In this document: positions 16,981-26,543 of the stretch, one piece after another | How the letters are laid out: every line of letters starts with the position of its first letter | Numbering within the stretch: the stretch's first letter is position 1 | NCBI GenBank assembly: GCA_040880525.1 | Contig: JBBDIG010000003.1 | Coordinates: forward strand, 1 to 51,044 | Source: Bacteroidia bacterium | Lineage (GTDB): Bacteria; Bacteroidota; Bacteroidia; CAILMK01; JBBDIG01 | Reading direction: 5' to 3' | Length of the DNA stretch: 51,044 nt | The notes under the pieces: model-generated | The model's input: the letters and a program-made list of their open reading frames with translations, nothing else | What the model was told of the DNA's origin: nothing | Databases searched by the model: none | Program-made: the position numbers and the translations under genes

Positions 16981-18888
16981 TCAATCTTCCAGCGTACTCG
17001 TATCCCCCACCTCTGTTCCCATTTCCTTTGCTTTTAGGACTCTGCGCATGATCTTGCCGCTGCGGGTTTTGGGCAGTTTGTCTACGAATTCAATTTCATC
17101 GGGGATGGCGATGCTGCCGAGTTCCTTGCGCACGGCATCCTTTATCGCCTGGACGAGGTTATCGCTGGTTTCATAGCCGTCTTTGATGATAATGAAGGCT
17201 TTGATGCTTTGGCCTTTAACATCGTGTGGCTTGGGGATTACTGCACCTTCGGCCACGGCTTTGTGGGTGATGAGCGCACTTTCCACTTCTGCCGTTCCTA
17301 TCCTGTGGCCTGAGACATTGATCACGTCATCTGCCCGGCCCAGGATCATAATGTTGCCTTCGCGGTCTTTGGTCGCCAGGTCGCCCGGCATGTACATGCC
17401 TTCAATCTGGTTCCAGTAGAAGCGAAACCGTTCAGGTTCTCCCCAGCAGGTGCGGAGGGCGGAGGGCCAGGGCTCGCGGATGGCAAGCAATCCCACCGTA
17501 TCAGGTTCCACCGGTTCTCCTTTGCGGTTTACAACATCAGCCTGCACGCCAAAGAATGGCTTGCCTGCTTTCCCGGGAATCTGCGTCATGCTTGGCAGGG
17601 TGACGATCATGTGGCCGCCTGTTTCGGTTTGCCACCAGGTATCAACCACAGCGCATTTCTTTCTTCCTATATGGTCATGGTACCATATCCAGGCTTCTGG
17701 GTTGATGGGTTCGCCCACGCTGCCCAACACTCTCAGCGATGATAGGTCATATTTTGCAGGCCATTCATTGCCAAGCTTCATAAACAGGCGAATGGCAGTG
17801 GGTGCAGTATAAAATGCCGTCACTTTGTATTTATCTACAAGGCTCCACCAGCGCCCTGAATCAGGATAGGTAGGCGCTCCTTCGGCAATCACAGAGGTGG
17901 TGCCGACTGAAAGCGGCCCGTAAATAATATAGCTGTGGCCGGTAATCCAGCCGGCATCGGCCGTACACCAGAAAATATCATCATCATGCAGGTTAAAGGA
18001 AATCTGGGTGGTATAATGCGTAAAGAGGTTGTATCCACCGGTAGTATGCAATACTCCTTTGGGCTTGCCGGTAGTGCCGCTGGTATAGAGAATGAAGAGC
18101 GGGTCTTCTGAATCCATTGGCTCGGCAGGGCAATCCGCTGATTGCTTTTTGAGCAGGTTGTTGAAATCCACTTCGCGGGCTTTCATTTCAAGGTTGTCTC
18201 CCGTGCGCTGGGCCACCACAATATTTTTCACGATGTCCAATCCATCCACGGCCTCATCCACAATTTCCTTGAGGTCAAGCTTTTTGCCTCTGCGCTTTGT
18301 ATATGTTGCACAAATCACTGTTTCACAATCAGCATCTTCAATACGGAGGCGAAGCGCCTGGGCACTGAAACCCGCATAAACCACAGAGTGGATCGCACCT
18401 ATTCTCGCACAAGCAAGGATCGCCACCACCTGCTCCACCATCATTGGCATGTAAATGCTCACCCGATCGCCCTTTTTTACGCCCAGAGATTTCAGTCCGT
18501 TGGCGCAGCGGCTCACTTGCTCTAGCAGTTGGGCGTAGGTAATGGTTTCTTCCTCATTATCTTCATTTATATAATGAAATGCGATCCGGTGGCCACGTCC
18601 ATTATTCACGTGCCGGTCAAGGCAGTTGTAGGTAATATTCAGCTTGCCGTTGATGAACCATTTGTACTCGTATTTTTCCCGGTTCCATTCGCGCACCTTG
18701 TCCCATTTTTGAAACCAATGAAGTTCCTGTTCAGCAATTTCTCCCCAAAAGCCTTCAGGATCTTTGATGGAACGAGCATACATTTTTTGGTAATCCTCTG
18801 CGCTTATCCAAGCATTATCCTTCACCCGGGCAGGAGGATCGAAACTTTGACTAGCTTTTGATAGTATCTGATCTTCGTTTGATGACAT
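16981..18888 (-). CDS. acs: Acetyl-CoA synthetase (acetate--CoA ligase)
   Basis: An AMP-forming ligase that activates acetate to acetyl-CoA through acetyl-AMP. The 635-residue length is standard. Motifs are the N-terminal ACAS_N segment (YQKMYARSIKDPEGFWGEIA), the P-loop-like FILYTSGTTGKPKGVLHT, WCTADAGWITGHSY, VVDTWWQTETGG, GDLATKDREGNIMILGRADD, NVSGHRIGTAEVESAL, and the C-terminal PKTRSGKIMRRVL with the conserved catalytic and acetylation-site lysine. It is transcribed alone from a probable promoter at about 18918. Upstream on the same strand is ltaE; both feed acetate or glycine/acetaldehyde metabolism, but they are not clearly one operon (111-bp gap). Confidence 0.96.
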   Translation of the reverse strand: MSSNEDQILSKASQSFDPPARVKDNAWISAEDYQKMYARSIKDPEGFWGEIAEQELHWFQKWDKVREWNREKYEYKWFINGKLNITYNCLDRHVNNGRGHRIAFHYINEDNEEETITYAQLLEQVSRCANGLKSLGVKKGDRVSIYMPMMVEQVVAILACARIGAIHSVVYAGFSAQALRLRIEDADCETVICATYTKRRGKKLDLKEIVDEAVDGLDIVKNIVVAQRTGDNLEMKAREVDFNNLLKKQSADCPAEPMDSEDPLFILYTSGTTGKPKGVLHTTGGYNLFTHYTTQISFNLHDDDIFWCTADAGWITGHSYIIYGPLSVGTTSVIAEGAPTYPDSGRWWSLVDKYKVTAFYTAPTAIRLFMKLGNEWPAKYDLSSLRVLGSVGEPINPEAWIWYHDHIGRKKCAVVDTWWQTETGGHMIVTLPSMTQIPGKAGKPFFGVQADVVNRKGEPVEPDTVGLLAIREPWPSALRTCWGEPERFRFYWNQIEGMYMPGDLATKDREGNIMILGRADDVINVSGHRIGTAEVESALITHKAVAEGAVIPKPHDVKGQSIKAFIIIKDGYETSDNLVQAIKDAVRKELGSIAIPDEIEFVDKLPKTRSGKIMRRVLKAKEMGTEVGDTSTLED

Positions 18889-18917
18889 GGGTCTTTTATT
18901 TTTTAATTGGTGGTGAG

Positions 18918-18925
18918 CAAATCTA
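18918..18925 (-). promoter_or_regulatory. Candidate -7 box of acs
   Basis: Minus-strand TAGATTTG matches TAnnTTTG and ends 29 bp before the acs ATG. No good -33 TTG is seen at the expected spacing, so confidence is limited. Confidence 0.4.
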
Positions 18926-18999
18926 AATAAATGAATCGCGGGATAAAACCCTGAAGCAAGATTTGAAGGTAAAACCGGAGATAGTCAGAATGCAAAGTA

Positions 19000-20028
19000 T
19001 CAGATTTTTATGCCTTGCAAAGTGGTAATGGTTTCATCCAGCATTTCATCCGATATATCCAGGTGAGTAACGAATCGCACCAACTGTTTTCCAAACCCGG
19101 CAGCTTTGACGCCTGTCTTTTCCAGGTTTTCCAGGTAGGTTTCTACCGGAATATTTTCATCCAGGCGCATCACTACAATATTTGTTTGTTGCGGATATAC
19201 TTCCACAACATAAGGCAATGCGGCAGCGGCCTCCGCAAGCTTGTGCGCTCGGGCATGATCCTCCTCGAGGCGGCTGACATTATGATCCAGGGCAAAAATT
19301 CCGGCAGCAGCCAAAAAACCGGCCTGTCGCATTCCTCCGCCCATCACTTTGCGCCTGCGCTTTGCTTCATGGATAAATTTCGCGGACCCGAGGATAAGAG
19401 ATCCTGCCGGTGCGCCCAGTCCTTTGCTAAGGCAAATGGATATGCTGTCAAACAGGCTTCCGTACAATTGAGGCTCCTCCTCTGTAACTGCCAACGCGTT
19501 AAATATTCGCGCTCCATCCAGATGCAATTTGAGCCCGTGAGCATCGCAAACGTTTCTAATCCCTTTGATTTCATTTAAAGCCCAAATGCAGCCCCCGCCT
19601 TTATTCGCTGTGTTTTCAATCGTAACAAGACGCGTTCGGGAGAAATGGACATTTTCAGCATTTATGGCTTCCGTGAGTTGATTTGCCGTAAACCTGCCGC
19701 GGTCACCTTGTAGCAACCGGACAGAACAACCAGAATTAAAGGCGATTCCGCCACCTTCAAAGAGATAAACGTGAGCCGACTGATCGCACACTACTTCTTC
19801 GCCCGGCCGTGTATGTACATTGATGCTGATCTGATTGGTCATCGTGCCGCTGGGGCAAAATAGTCCTGCCTCTTTGCCGAAGAGAGTAGCGGCTTTTTCC
19901 TGCAACCGCTTCACTGTAGGGTCCTCATCAAATACATCATCCCCAACTACTGCACGCATCATCGCCTCCAGCATCTCAGCAGAAGGAACTGTAACCGTAT
20001 CGCTTCGGAGATCAATTGTTTGCTTCAT
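19000..20028 (-). CDS. ltaE: Low-specificity L-threonine aldolase
   Basis: A PLP enzyme cleaving L-threonine or L-allo-threonine to glycine and acetaldehyde. The 342-residue length fits. Motifs are [67 protein letters not shown] with Asp171 binding the PLP pyridine nitrogen, and [14 protein letters not shown] with the Schiff-base Lys202. With kbl in the same window, two distinct threonine-to-glycine routes are present. It is followed by acs on the same strand and preceded by the rhomboid gene, which converges on neither. Confidence 0.94.
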   Translation of the reverse strand: MKQTIDLRSDTVTVPSAEMLEAMMRAVVGDDVFDEDPTVKRLQEKAATLFGKEAGLFCPSGTMTNQISINVHTRPGEEVVCDQSAHVYLFEGGGIAFNSGCSVRLLQGDRGRFTANQLTEAINAENVHFSRTRLVTIENTANKGGGCIWALNEIKGIRNVCDAHGLKLHLDGARIFNALAVTEEEPQLYGSLFDSISICLSKGLGAPAGSLILGSAKFIHEAKRRRKVMGGGMRQAGFLAAAGIFALDHNVSRLEEDHARAHKLAEAAAALPYVVEVYPQQTNIVVMRLDENIPVETYLENLEKTGVKAAGFGKQLVRFVTHLDISDEMLDETITTLQGIKI

Positions 20029-20063
20029 CGGGTTTTAATATTAAAAATTCGATTTTTCGTTTT

Positions 20064-20672
20064 TCAAAAAAGACCCCGGAACTTGTTGATAAAGTCCAGC
20101 CCGATCTGTGGTTCCAGCACAATGGTGAATACAATTCCGAATACCGCCCCGTAAAAATGCGCGTCATGGTTTATGTTATCTCCGCCTCTTTTGCTCATAT
20201 GCCATGAATAAGCAAGGTATGCGGCACCAAACAGAATTCCCGGCAGGCACAGGAGCCCATAAAGACACAGATCAGCAAAGGGTTGAAACAGGATGCTGGC
20301 AAATACCACTGCGGAAACTGCACCTGATGCACCCAAGCTGTTGTAATGAGGGTCGTCTTTGTGTTTAAAAAATGTGAAAATACTGCTGCAAACGATGGCA
20401 AGCAGGTACAACAAGATGTAGAGTAAATTTCCTTTTTCATCGAAATGCCGGAAAAACTCGAACTCTACATTTGCGCCAAACCAGTATAGCACGAGCATAT
20501 TGAAAATAAGGTGCATCCAGTTAGCATGCAAAAATCCGGATGTGAGAAAGCGGTAATATTCATTACGCTGCTGAATCTGGTAAGGATTGAAAATTAATTT
20601 ATACATAAGTGCTCCATTAGAGAAAGCAGGAATGGAGAGCAGGCAGGTGAGAACGATTATAATCAGAGTCAT
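20064..20672 (-). CDS. Rhomboid-family intramembrane serine protease
   Basis: A 202-residue membrane protein with about six hydrophobic segments. The rhomboid signature is complete: LTSGFLHANWMHLIFNM (conserved His49, His54 and Asn58), the catalytic serine in LGASGAVSA (Ser116 in GASG) and the catalytic histidine in HDAHFYGAVFG (His172). Rhomboids cleave single-pass membrane proteins within the bilayer; substrates are unknown here. It lies 35 bp upstream of ltaE on the same strand, which may make a loose transcription unit. Confidence 0.92.
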   Translation of the reverse strand: MTLIIIVLTCLLSIPAFSNGALMYKLIFNPYQIQQRNEYYRFLTSGFLHANWMHLIFNMLVLYWFGANVEFEFFRHFDEKGNLLYILLYLLAIVCSSIFTFFKHKDDPHYNSLGASGAVSAVVFASILFQPFADLCLYGLLCLPGILFGAAYLAYSWHMSKRGGDNINHDAHFYGAVFGIVFTIVLEPQIGLDFINKFRGLF

Positions 20673-20825
20673 ATATGCAAAAGGCTAAATCGGTTGCAAT
20701 ATTAATGAATTGAAAATACGGCAGAAGAATTCGGCTCAGGCCCCGCCTGTAAAATTTAGTCCAGCATAAAGCCGCTGTTGCAGGTAATTTGAAGTAGTAA
20801 GGTTATCGATTCCAAATCTGAAATT

Positions 20826-21470
20826 TTGAAGCTTATTCCCATATTGTTCATTTTAATCGCGGCAGCATTGGGACAGTCTTGTAGCAGCACAACTATGCTG
20901 GAACTTTCACTGAACGAAGATCGCAGGGACAGCCTTGAGAAGGCGGCTGTTATGCACATCCGGCAGTTGAAGCAAGGAACCCTGCTTGTGAGGTTGCCTG
21001 CAGGTTCCACCAGCGTAAAAGCGCTGAAATCTCTGACAGGACAGCGGGGTCGAATTGATGCAAAAGAAATGGCAGAGATCAATAAACGCGTGATAGATAT
21101 TTTCCATGAAAACTATGATTTCAGCTCCGTTCTCTTTTTTCAGAGCGGAAGGAGCCGTGATTTTCTTTCAGGAAATTATGAGAATCTGTTTCTGAAACGT
21201 ACACTAGAGCCAGTGGATACTCCGCCAGTCTTATCAGGACCTGTGTATATCCTGGACATTGACTACGTTCGTTTACAGGGCCTGGAGAGGACGGTGGACG
21301 GGATGCAGATGATGGATGGTAACTTCCGGATTCTTTCCGCACCTTTTCCCTATTTTGTAAAATACAATACACCTTCCCTTAAAAGCGGAGAGCCGGCATG
21401 GCGCTCATTTGCAGAGACAGTACAAAAGCTGGATCAGAACCTGACGGAGTTCTACTCGCAGCAGGATTAA
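20826..21470 (+). CDS. Small predicted lipoprotein of unknown function
   Basis: A 214-residue protein that appears to begin with TTG at 20826, giving MKLIPILFILIAAALGQSCSS, a signal peptide with a lipoprotein-like Cys19; the residues before the cysteine are not an ideal lipobox. No ATG is available before the signal. The mature part is mixed alpha/beta (MLELSLNEDRRDSL, GTLLVRLPAGSTSVKAL, VYILDIDYVRLQG, FPYFVKYNTPSL) and does not match a family I know, although it looks like the small NADH-ubiquinone-oxidoreductase-neighbouring lipoproteins seen in Bacteroidota. It ends 49 bp from the end of pyrB, on the opposite strand. Confidence 0.65.
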   Translation: MKLIPILFILIAAALGQSCSSTTMLELSLNEDRRDSLEKAAVMHIRQLKQGTLLVRLPAGSTSVKALKSLTGQRGRIDAKEMAEINKRVIDIFHENYDFSSVLFFQSGRSRDFLSGNYENLFLKRTLEPVDTPPVLSGPVYILDIDYVRLQGLERTVDGMQMMDGNFRILSAPFPYFVKYNTPSLKSGEPAWRSFAETVQKLDQNLTEFYSQQD

Positions 21471-21519
21471 CCATTGCAATCTTTTGAATTCGGGCCGATG
21501 GTTCTTTATCCGGAACTTC

Positions 21520-22449
21520 CTAATTTTCAACCTTGGAGGCCAAAAGGTAGAGCACAGCCATCCGGATTGCCACGCCATTTTCCACCTGTTCCAGTATAAT
21601 GGAGTGTTCGGAATCGGCTACATCACTGTCTATCTCAATGCCGCGGTTTATAGGTCCGGGATGCATGATCGTAATAGGCTTTTCAAGCTGTGCGAGGCGC
21701 TTGCGGTTTATGCCATAGGCCATTGCGTATTCGCGCAAGCTGGGGAAATATGCTTCCTTCTGCCTTTCAAGCTGAATGCGTAATACGTTGGCCACATCGC
21801 ACCATTGCAGGCCCCGCTGAAGATCGTATTCCACACGGACGCCCAGTGTATGGATAAACTTCGGCAGAAGCGTAGGCGGGCCGCAGACCATTACTTCCGC
21901 ACCCAGCACTTTAAGGCAAAAGATGTTGCTGAGGGCTACGCGTGAGTGCAGTATATCCCCCACGATCAATACTTTTTTTCCTTCAAGGGTTCCCAGTTTA
22001 TTTCGCAGTGAAAATGCATCCAGAAGGGCTTGGGTAGGATGTTCGTGTGTGCCGTCTCCGGCATTCACTATGTTCGCCTTTATATGGCGGGCCAGCAGCG
22101 CGGGCGTGCCGGCATATGCATGGCGGATCACTACCATATCCACCTTCATTGCGAGGATGTTATTCACCGTATCCAGCAGCGTTTCTCCTTTGCTCAGCGA
22201 AGAGCCGGACGCATTGAAGTTGATCACATCAGCCGAGAGCCGTTTCTCCGCCAGTTCAAAGGAAAGCCGCGTACGTGTGGAGCTTTCAAAAAATACGTTG
22301 GCAATGGTAATGTCCCGGAGAGACGGTACTTTCTTGATAGGCCGGTTAAGGATGTTCTTAAATTGATCAGCCGTAGTAAATATCTTCTCAATGTCATCGC
22401 GGGAGATGTACTTAATTCCGAGAAGGTGCCGGACGCTCAGAGATGACAT
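21520..22449 (-). CDS. pyrB: Aspartate carbamoyltransferase catalytic subunit
   Basis: The enzyme joins carbamoyl phosphate and aspartate in the first committed step of pyrimidine synthesis. The 309-residue length is standard. Motifs are FFESSTRTRLSFELAE (carbamoyl phosphate binding), NAGDGTHEHPTQALLD, LIVGDILHSRVALSN and IMHPGPINRGIEI. No pyrI regulatory subunit gene lies beside it, and the pyrR often found before pyrB is not present in the 150-bp upstream interval. It appears monocistronic. Confidence 0.96.
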   Translation of the reverse strand: MSSLSVRHLLGIKYISRDDIEKIFTTADQFKNILNRPIKKVPSLRDITIANVFFESSTRTRLSFELAEKRLSADVINFNASGSSLSKGETLLDTVNNILAMKVDMVVIRHAYAGTPALLARHIKANIVNAGDGTHEHPTQALLDAFSLRNKLGTLEGKKVLIVGDILHSRVALSNIFCLKVLGAEVMVCGPPTLLPKFIHTLGVRVEYDLQRGLQWCDVANVLRIQLERQKEAYFPSLREYAMAYGINRKRLAQLEKPITIMHPGPINRGIEIDSDVADSEHSIILEQVENGVAIRMAVLYLLASKVEN

Positions 22450-22598
22450 GAAAAAAGTGCGCTTCTGTGGACCGCGAAATTATGAGAATTTATCAAGTCG
22501 GGAATTCCGGAGTTTTGTTTTGTATGAAAATTCTTAAATGATTTGCTAAAAGCCGGGGCTGCAGTTTTATTTAATTAAAATCATGTGGAAACTTCCCT

Positions 22599-24164
22599 TT
22601 AGCTGCTGATCTCAATTTTCAGTTTTTGACCCGGTTTCAATGATTTGATATTGTGGATATTATTGCTGCGCTTAATATCTTCAGCAGAAACCCCTGGATA
22701 TTTCCTGGCAATTTCCCAGAGTGTATCTCCATTCTTAATTATGTAATACTGTACCTCGTTACCGGAAGTGCTACTACTGGCAGCCGCCTGGTATTTATGC
22801 TCAGCGCGCTGCTTCTGGGCAAATGTGAGATGCTCTACCTTCTTGTATTTTTCAGATTGACTTGTCTTTACATAGACCTGAAGTTTCTGGCCGGGACGGA
22901 TGGTATTTCCGGAGATGCCATTCCACCGCCTAAGGTCAGAAGCCGATACATCATACCATTCGGCTATATACCCAAGGTTATCTCCGGATTTTACGGTGTA
23001 ATATAATTTGGTGTTTTCCGATGATGCGGTGGTGTTCGAATTAGTTTGATTCTGAACCAAAGAAACAGCCGCAGACCCGGCAGGCGCGGCCACCACTGGT
23101 AATGCATCCAGCGCATATATTGAATCCTGAAAATCACAGAAGGCAAGACAGCTTTTCATTGGAAGCCTCAATAGGTAGGGTTCTGCCCGCGCGGGAATCA
23201 CATCCTTTTTGTAATGAGGATTTAAATCGCGAATGATTTCAATATCCACATTCAATACTTCCGCAATTTTCTCGAAATTAACCTCATTCTCAATTACCAC
23301 GGTGTCTACAGCCAGTGGCATCGTAACCTCCAGGGGATACAGGTTATGTTCTCTGTGGTAAGTAAAAACATACGTTGCTGCAATGAAAGCGGGGACATAT
23401 CCCCTTGTTTCGCGTGGCAGGTAGGGATAAATTTCCCAGAAATCAGTTTTACCTCCGCTTCTCCTTATTGCCTTGTTCACATTTCCCGGCCCGCAGTTAT
23501 ACGCTGCGATCACGTAAAGGTAGTTGCCATAAATTTTATAAAGATCCTTAATAAATCGGGCTGCGGCATCGGTAGCCATATAAGGATCTCTGCGTTCATC
23601 CACATAGGATGTTACCTGCAAACCATACATTTTGCCGGTAGAATACATGAATTGCCAGCTTCCTGTTGCACCGGCCCGACTCACCGCCTTGGGATTCAAT
23701 GCCGATTCGATGACGGGTAAATACTTAAATTCAAGGGGCAGGTCATACTTGTCAAGTGTTTCTTCAAATAGCGGGAAATAGTAGTGCGCCAAACCCAGCA
23801 TCGCCTGCACGTTATCCCGCCTGCGTAGTGCATACAAATCAATGAAACTCTTTACGGCACTATTAAATGTCATAGGAATTGGCGTCTCAATGAGGGAGAG
23901 CCGGTATTCATAAACTGAATCAGGATAAACGGGAATATCTTCCTCCTTAAAACCGTAAATGTTCATTTCTTCCCGGTTCAGGTTGGGTTTCAGATTGCTC
24001 TTCATCCACTCGGTGAGCAAGTCATCCAGCGGGTTTAGGATGGGTTCCTCTTCCACTTCTATATTTCCCGAGACAGATTCGGTGGTGTCTGTTTCCTGCG
24101 CTTGTAAAACCGCAACTCCAAAAAAGAGATGCAGCAACAACATTAAAGTCAGCAATTTTTTCAT
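22599..24164 (-). CDS. MltD-like lytic transglycosylase with two LysM domains
   Basis: A 521-residue cell-wall enzyme that cleaves the glycan strand of peptidoglycan. The signal peptide is MKKLLTLMLLLHLFFGVAVLQAQ. The SLT domain (about 130-250) has the catalytic Glu153 in YLPVIESALNPKAVS, GATGSWQFMYSTGKMYGL, and YVIAAYNCGPGNVNKAI. Two LysM domains follow, at about 386-431 (YYTVKSGDNLGYIAEWY) and 470-518 (YYIIKNGDTLWEIARKY), separated by a Ser/Gln-rich linker. It starts only 2 bp after the gatA stop, so it belongs to the tatA-gatA operon. This linkage of amidotransferase, Tat component and murein hydrolase is conserved in some Bacteroidota. Confidence 0.93.
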   Translation of the reverse strand: MKKLLTLMLLLHLFFGVAVLQAQETDTTESVSGNIEVEEEPILNPLDDLLTEWMKSNLKPNLNREEMNIYGFKEEDIPVYPDSVYEYRLSLIETPIPMTFNSAVKSFIDLYALRRRDNVQAMLGLAHYYFPLFEETLDKYDLPLEFKYLPVIESALNPKAVSRAGATGSWQFMYSTGKMYGLQVTSYVDERRDPYMATDAAARFIKDLYKIYGNYLYVIAAYNCGPGNVNKAIRRSGGKTDFWEIYPYLPRETRGYVPAFIAATYVFTYHREHNLYPLEVTMPLAVDTVVIENEVNFEKIAEVLNVDIEIIRDLNPHYKKDVIPARAEPYLLRLPMKSCLAFCDFQDSIYALDALPVVAAPAGSAAVSLVQNQTNSNTTASSENTKLYYTVKSGDNLGYIAEWYDVSASDLRRWNGISGNTIRPGQKLQVYVKTSQSEKYKKVEHLTFAQKQRAEHKYQAAASSSTSGNEVQYYIIKNGDTLWEIARKYPGVSAEDIKRSNNIHNIKSLKPGQKLKIEISS

Positions 24165-24166
24165 CT

Positions 24167-25594
24167 CTAAATTTTTTTCATAATGTATTGTGAAAATGCA
24201 AGAAGCCGGTGCTCCTCAAAATTTCTTCCGATAATTTGCAATCCCCAGGGAAGGCCGTTTTTAAGCTTTCCTGCCGGAATGGAGATAGCAGGCAATCCTG
24301 CTAATGAAGCCTGAACGGTAAAAATATCCGCCAGGTACATAGCCACAGGATCTAAAGTTTTGTCGCCTAACCTGAACGGTGGGCCGGGAGATGTTGGTAA
24401 TACAATGAATTCACTATCCTGAAGCAGGCTTTCTGCATGGTCGCGGATCAGCCTCCTTACTTTTTGTGCCTGGCCGTAGTACGCATCATAGTAGCCTTCG
24501 CTAAGCACGAAAGTACCAACCATGATCCGTCTCTGTACTTCCTTCCCAAATCCTTCCGAACGGGATCGAACAATGGTTTCCTCCAGATTAGAGGCGCCTT
24601 CGGCCTGGTAGCCATAAATCATCCCTGCATACCGCGCCAGGTTCGAGGAAGCTTCGGCCGTGCTGAGAACATAATAAGCCGGAACTACCTGTTCAAGATA
24701 AGGAAAGGTCTCGCTGGTGGCGGTATTCCCATCAGCTTTTAACATTTCTACCAGCTGAGTAAATGCTTCCTTAATTTCAGGATCCAGCCCTTCAGCTTCC
24801 ATGCATTCCTGTAGCAATGCAAGATCAACCTTGCCCTGCCATTCCAGTTCGTTAATATATTCTGGTACAGGATGGGAGGAAGCCGTACTGTCTTTATTAT
24901 CGGGACCGGCCATCACTTCCATCAAAAGTGCAGCATCTTCAATGTTATTTGTAAAAGGGCCGATCTGATCAAATGAAGAGGCAAAGGCAATAAGGCCATA
25001 GCGTGAAACTCTGCCGTAAGATGGTTTGAAACCTACCACATCTGAAAATGCTGCCGGCTGCCGTATGGAGCCTCCGGTATCGGAACCCAGGGCTGCGGTG
25101 CAAAGATTGGCTGCAACGGCCGCTGCGGAACCTCCTGAAGATCCGCCCGGAACGAGGGTTGTGTCTATTGGATTTTTAACGGGGCCGTAAGCCGAGTTCT
25201 CATTGGATGAACCCATTGCAAATTCATCGCAGTTGGTGCGGCCAATTATAATGGCATCTTCCCTGATAAGCCGTTCTACAACGGTGGCGGAGTACAAAGA
25301 CTGGAATCCTTCCAGAATTCTGGATGAAGCAGAACATTTATGGCCCTGATAGCAAATATTGTCCTTAATGGCGATAACCATTCCCGCAAGTTTGCCGGCA
25401 GTGCCATCTGCTATTTTTCTGTCAATTAAAGCAGCCCGCTCCCTCGCTTCTGCACCAAATACTTCCAGAAAGCAGTTGAGATTCCGGTGCTCTTCTATTC
25501 TTTCAAGATATTGCTTTACGATTTCGAGCGTGGTAGACTGGCCACTGAAGAGCGCCTGCCGAATTTGCTTATAGGACCGGGTTTCCTTCACCAT
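24167..25594 (-). CDS. gatA: Glutamyl/aspartyl-tRNA amidotransferase subunit A
   Basis: The amidase subunit of GatCAB, which converts Glu-tRNA(Gln) and Asp-tRNA(Asn) to the correct amidated forms. At 475 residues it is family-sized. The Ser-cisSer-Lys triad is readable: Lys77 in VIAIKDNI, cis-Ser152 in PGGSSGGSAA, and nucleophile Ser176 in GSDTGGSIRQP. The zinc- and tRNA-binding residues sit in GatB, which is not in this window. It starts 2 bp after the tatA stop and ends 2 bp before the transglycosylase start, so the three form one tight operon. Confidence 0.95.
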   Translation of the reverse strand: MVKETRSYKQIRQALFSGQSTTLEIVKQYLERIEEHRNLNCFLEVFGAEARERAALIDRKIADGTAGKLAGMVIAIKDNICYQGHKCSASSRILEGFQSLYSATVVERLIREDAIIIGRTNCDEFAMGSSNENSAYGPVKNPIDTTLVPGGSSGGSAAAVAANLCTAALGSDTGGSIRQPAAFSDVVGFKPSYGRVSRYGLIAFASSFDQIGPFTNNIEDAALLMEVMAGPDNKDSTASSHPVPEYINELEWQGKVDLALLQECMEAEGLDPEIKEAFTQLVEMLKADGNTATSETFPYLEQVVPAYYVLSTAEASSNLARYAGMIYGYQAEGASNLEETIVRSRSEGFGKEVQRRIMVGTFVLSEGYYDAYYGQAQKVRRLIRDHAESLLQDSEFIVLPTSPGPPFRLGDKTLDPVAMYLADIFTVQASLAGLPAISIPAGKLKNGLPWGLQIIGRNFEEHRLLAFSQYIMKKI

Positions 25595-25596
25595 TA

Positions 25597-25842
25597 TTAT
25601 TTAGTCCCTTCCTGAACAGGCGGGGGATAAATTCCGGCCTCTTTCTTTTTTTCCTCTTTCATTCCATCTTCAAGGCCTTCCTTTACTTTTTCTTTAGCAT
25701 CATTAAACTCTCTTATGCCTTTACCAATTCCGCGCATCAGTTCCGGAATTTTCCGGCCACCAAATAGGAGAATAATTGCAAGAAAGATCAGGAACCATTC
25801 AGACCCGCCAGGGAATGAAAATAACAGGATAGAGTGTAGCAT
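25597..25842 (-). CDS. tatA: Twin-arginine translocase subunit TatA/TatE
   Basis: An 81-residue membrane protein that forms the pore of the Tat exporter of folded proteins. An N-terminal transmembrane helix (SEWFLIFLAIILLFGG) is followed by the conserved FGGRKIPELMRGIGKGIREFNDA amphipathic helix and a charged tail. The GRKIPELMR motif is typical of TatA in Bacteroidota. It is first in the tatA-gatA-lytic transglycosylase operon. No tatC or tatB is in the window, so the exporter is completed elsewhere. Confidence 0.93.
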   Translation of the reverse strand: MLHSILLFSFPGGSEWFLIFLAIILLFGGRKIPELMRGIGKGIREFNDAKEKVKEGLEDGMKEEKKKEAGIYPPPVQEGTK

Positions 25843-25920
25843 AGCGTATGTTTGATGAGAATGAGCAGATGTGTCAAGTTCTGAACCAAATCTTCACTTA
25901 AAGGACGGGAGGGCAAAAAA

Positions 25921-26286
25921 TTAGTCCTTCTTCAATTCTCCCTCATAGAAGGTGGTTCCTCCACGGAGGTCGTAGATATGCTCAAAGCCATGCTGGGCTA
26001 AAATTTCGCAGGCCATAGCACTTCTCTGGCCGCTTCTGCAGTAAATGAAGTAGGTTTTGTTTTTTTCAAGCTTCTGAATCTGCTTCAGGAACTCCGGGGA
26101 ATGCAATGCGATATTGACTGCTCCGGGTATATGCTCTTCTTTGAATTCATCCGGATTCCGAACATCAAGTAAAACTGCGCTTCCATTCTTCATTTTGATG
26201 GATGAGTGGAGTTCGGAAGCTGAAAGAGTCCGGTACTTTACCTGATCATCCCTCCTGTATACAATATCAACAAGTTTTTTCCACAT
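25921..26286 (-). CDS. Rhodanese-like domain protein
   Basis: A single-domain rhodanese of 121 residues. Motifs are AVLLDVRNPDEFKEEHIPGAVNIAL and the active loop YFIYCRSGQRSAMACEIL with the catalytic Cys in CRSGQRS. Such proteins handle sulfur as a persulfide on this cysteine. It is separated from tatA by 78 bp and faces an intergenic region upstream. The sulfur donor or acceptor is not identifiable. Confidence 0.9.
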   Translation of the reverse strand: MWKKLVDIVYRRDDQVKYRTLSASELHSSIKMKNGSAVLLDVRNPDEFKEEHIPGAVNIALHSPEFLKQIQKLEKNKTYFIYCRSGQRSAMACEILAQHGFEHIYDLRGGTTFYEGELKKD

Positions 26287-26393
26287 GCTTATCGCTTGAA
26301 CTTTTTCTTTTCTAATAAATTTTTTTTACATGTGCTGGATTATTCAACACTCCCCAACTTCACAATTCCGATCCAATACATTCTAACACCTCG

Positions 26394-26533
26394 TTGGTGG
26401 TTACGTTTAAACCGCCATAATCAAAAGCCTTGCGAAACTACGGCCACATGGGCAGTAAAGCCTACTATTTATGGATAATATTTAGGTTTTCTTTCACGTG
26501 TTTATACTTAATCTATTGAACGTAAACCACCAA
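26394..26533. repeat. Inverted repeat flanking a noncoding segment
   Basis: TTGGTGGTTACGTT at 26394-26407 is repeated inverted as AACGTAAACCACCAA at 26519-26533, one extra base apart from identity (14 of 15 positions). The 111 bp between the arms have no ORF. The pattern resembles the ends of a small nonautonomous element, but there is no visible target-site duplication. Confidence 0.45.
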
Positions 26534-26543
26534 GAGCAAGAAA

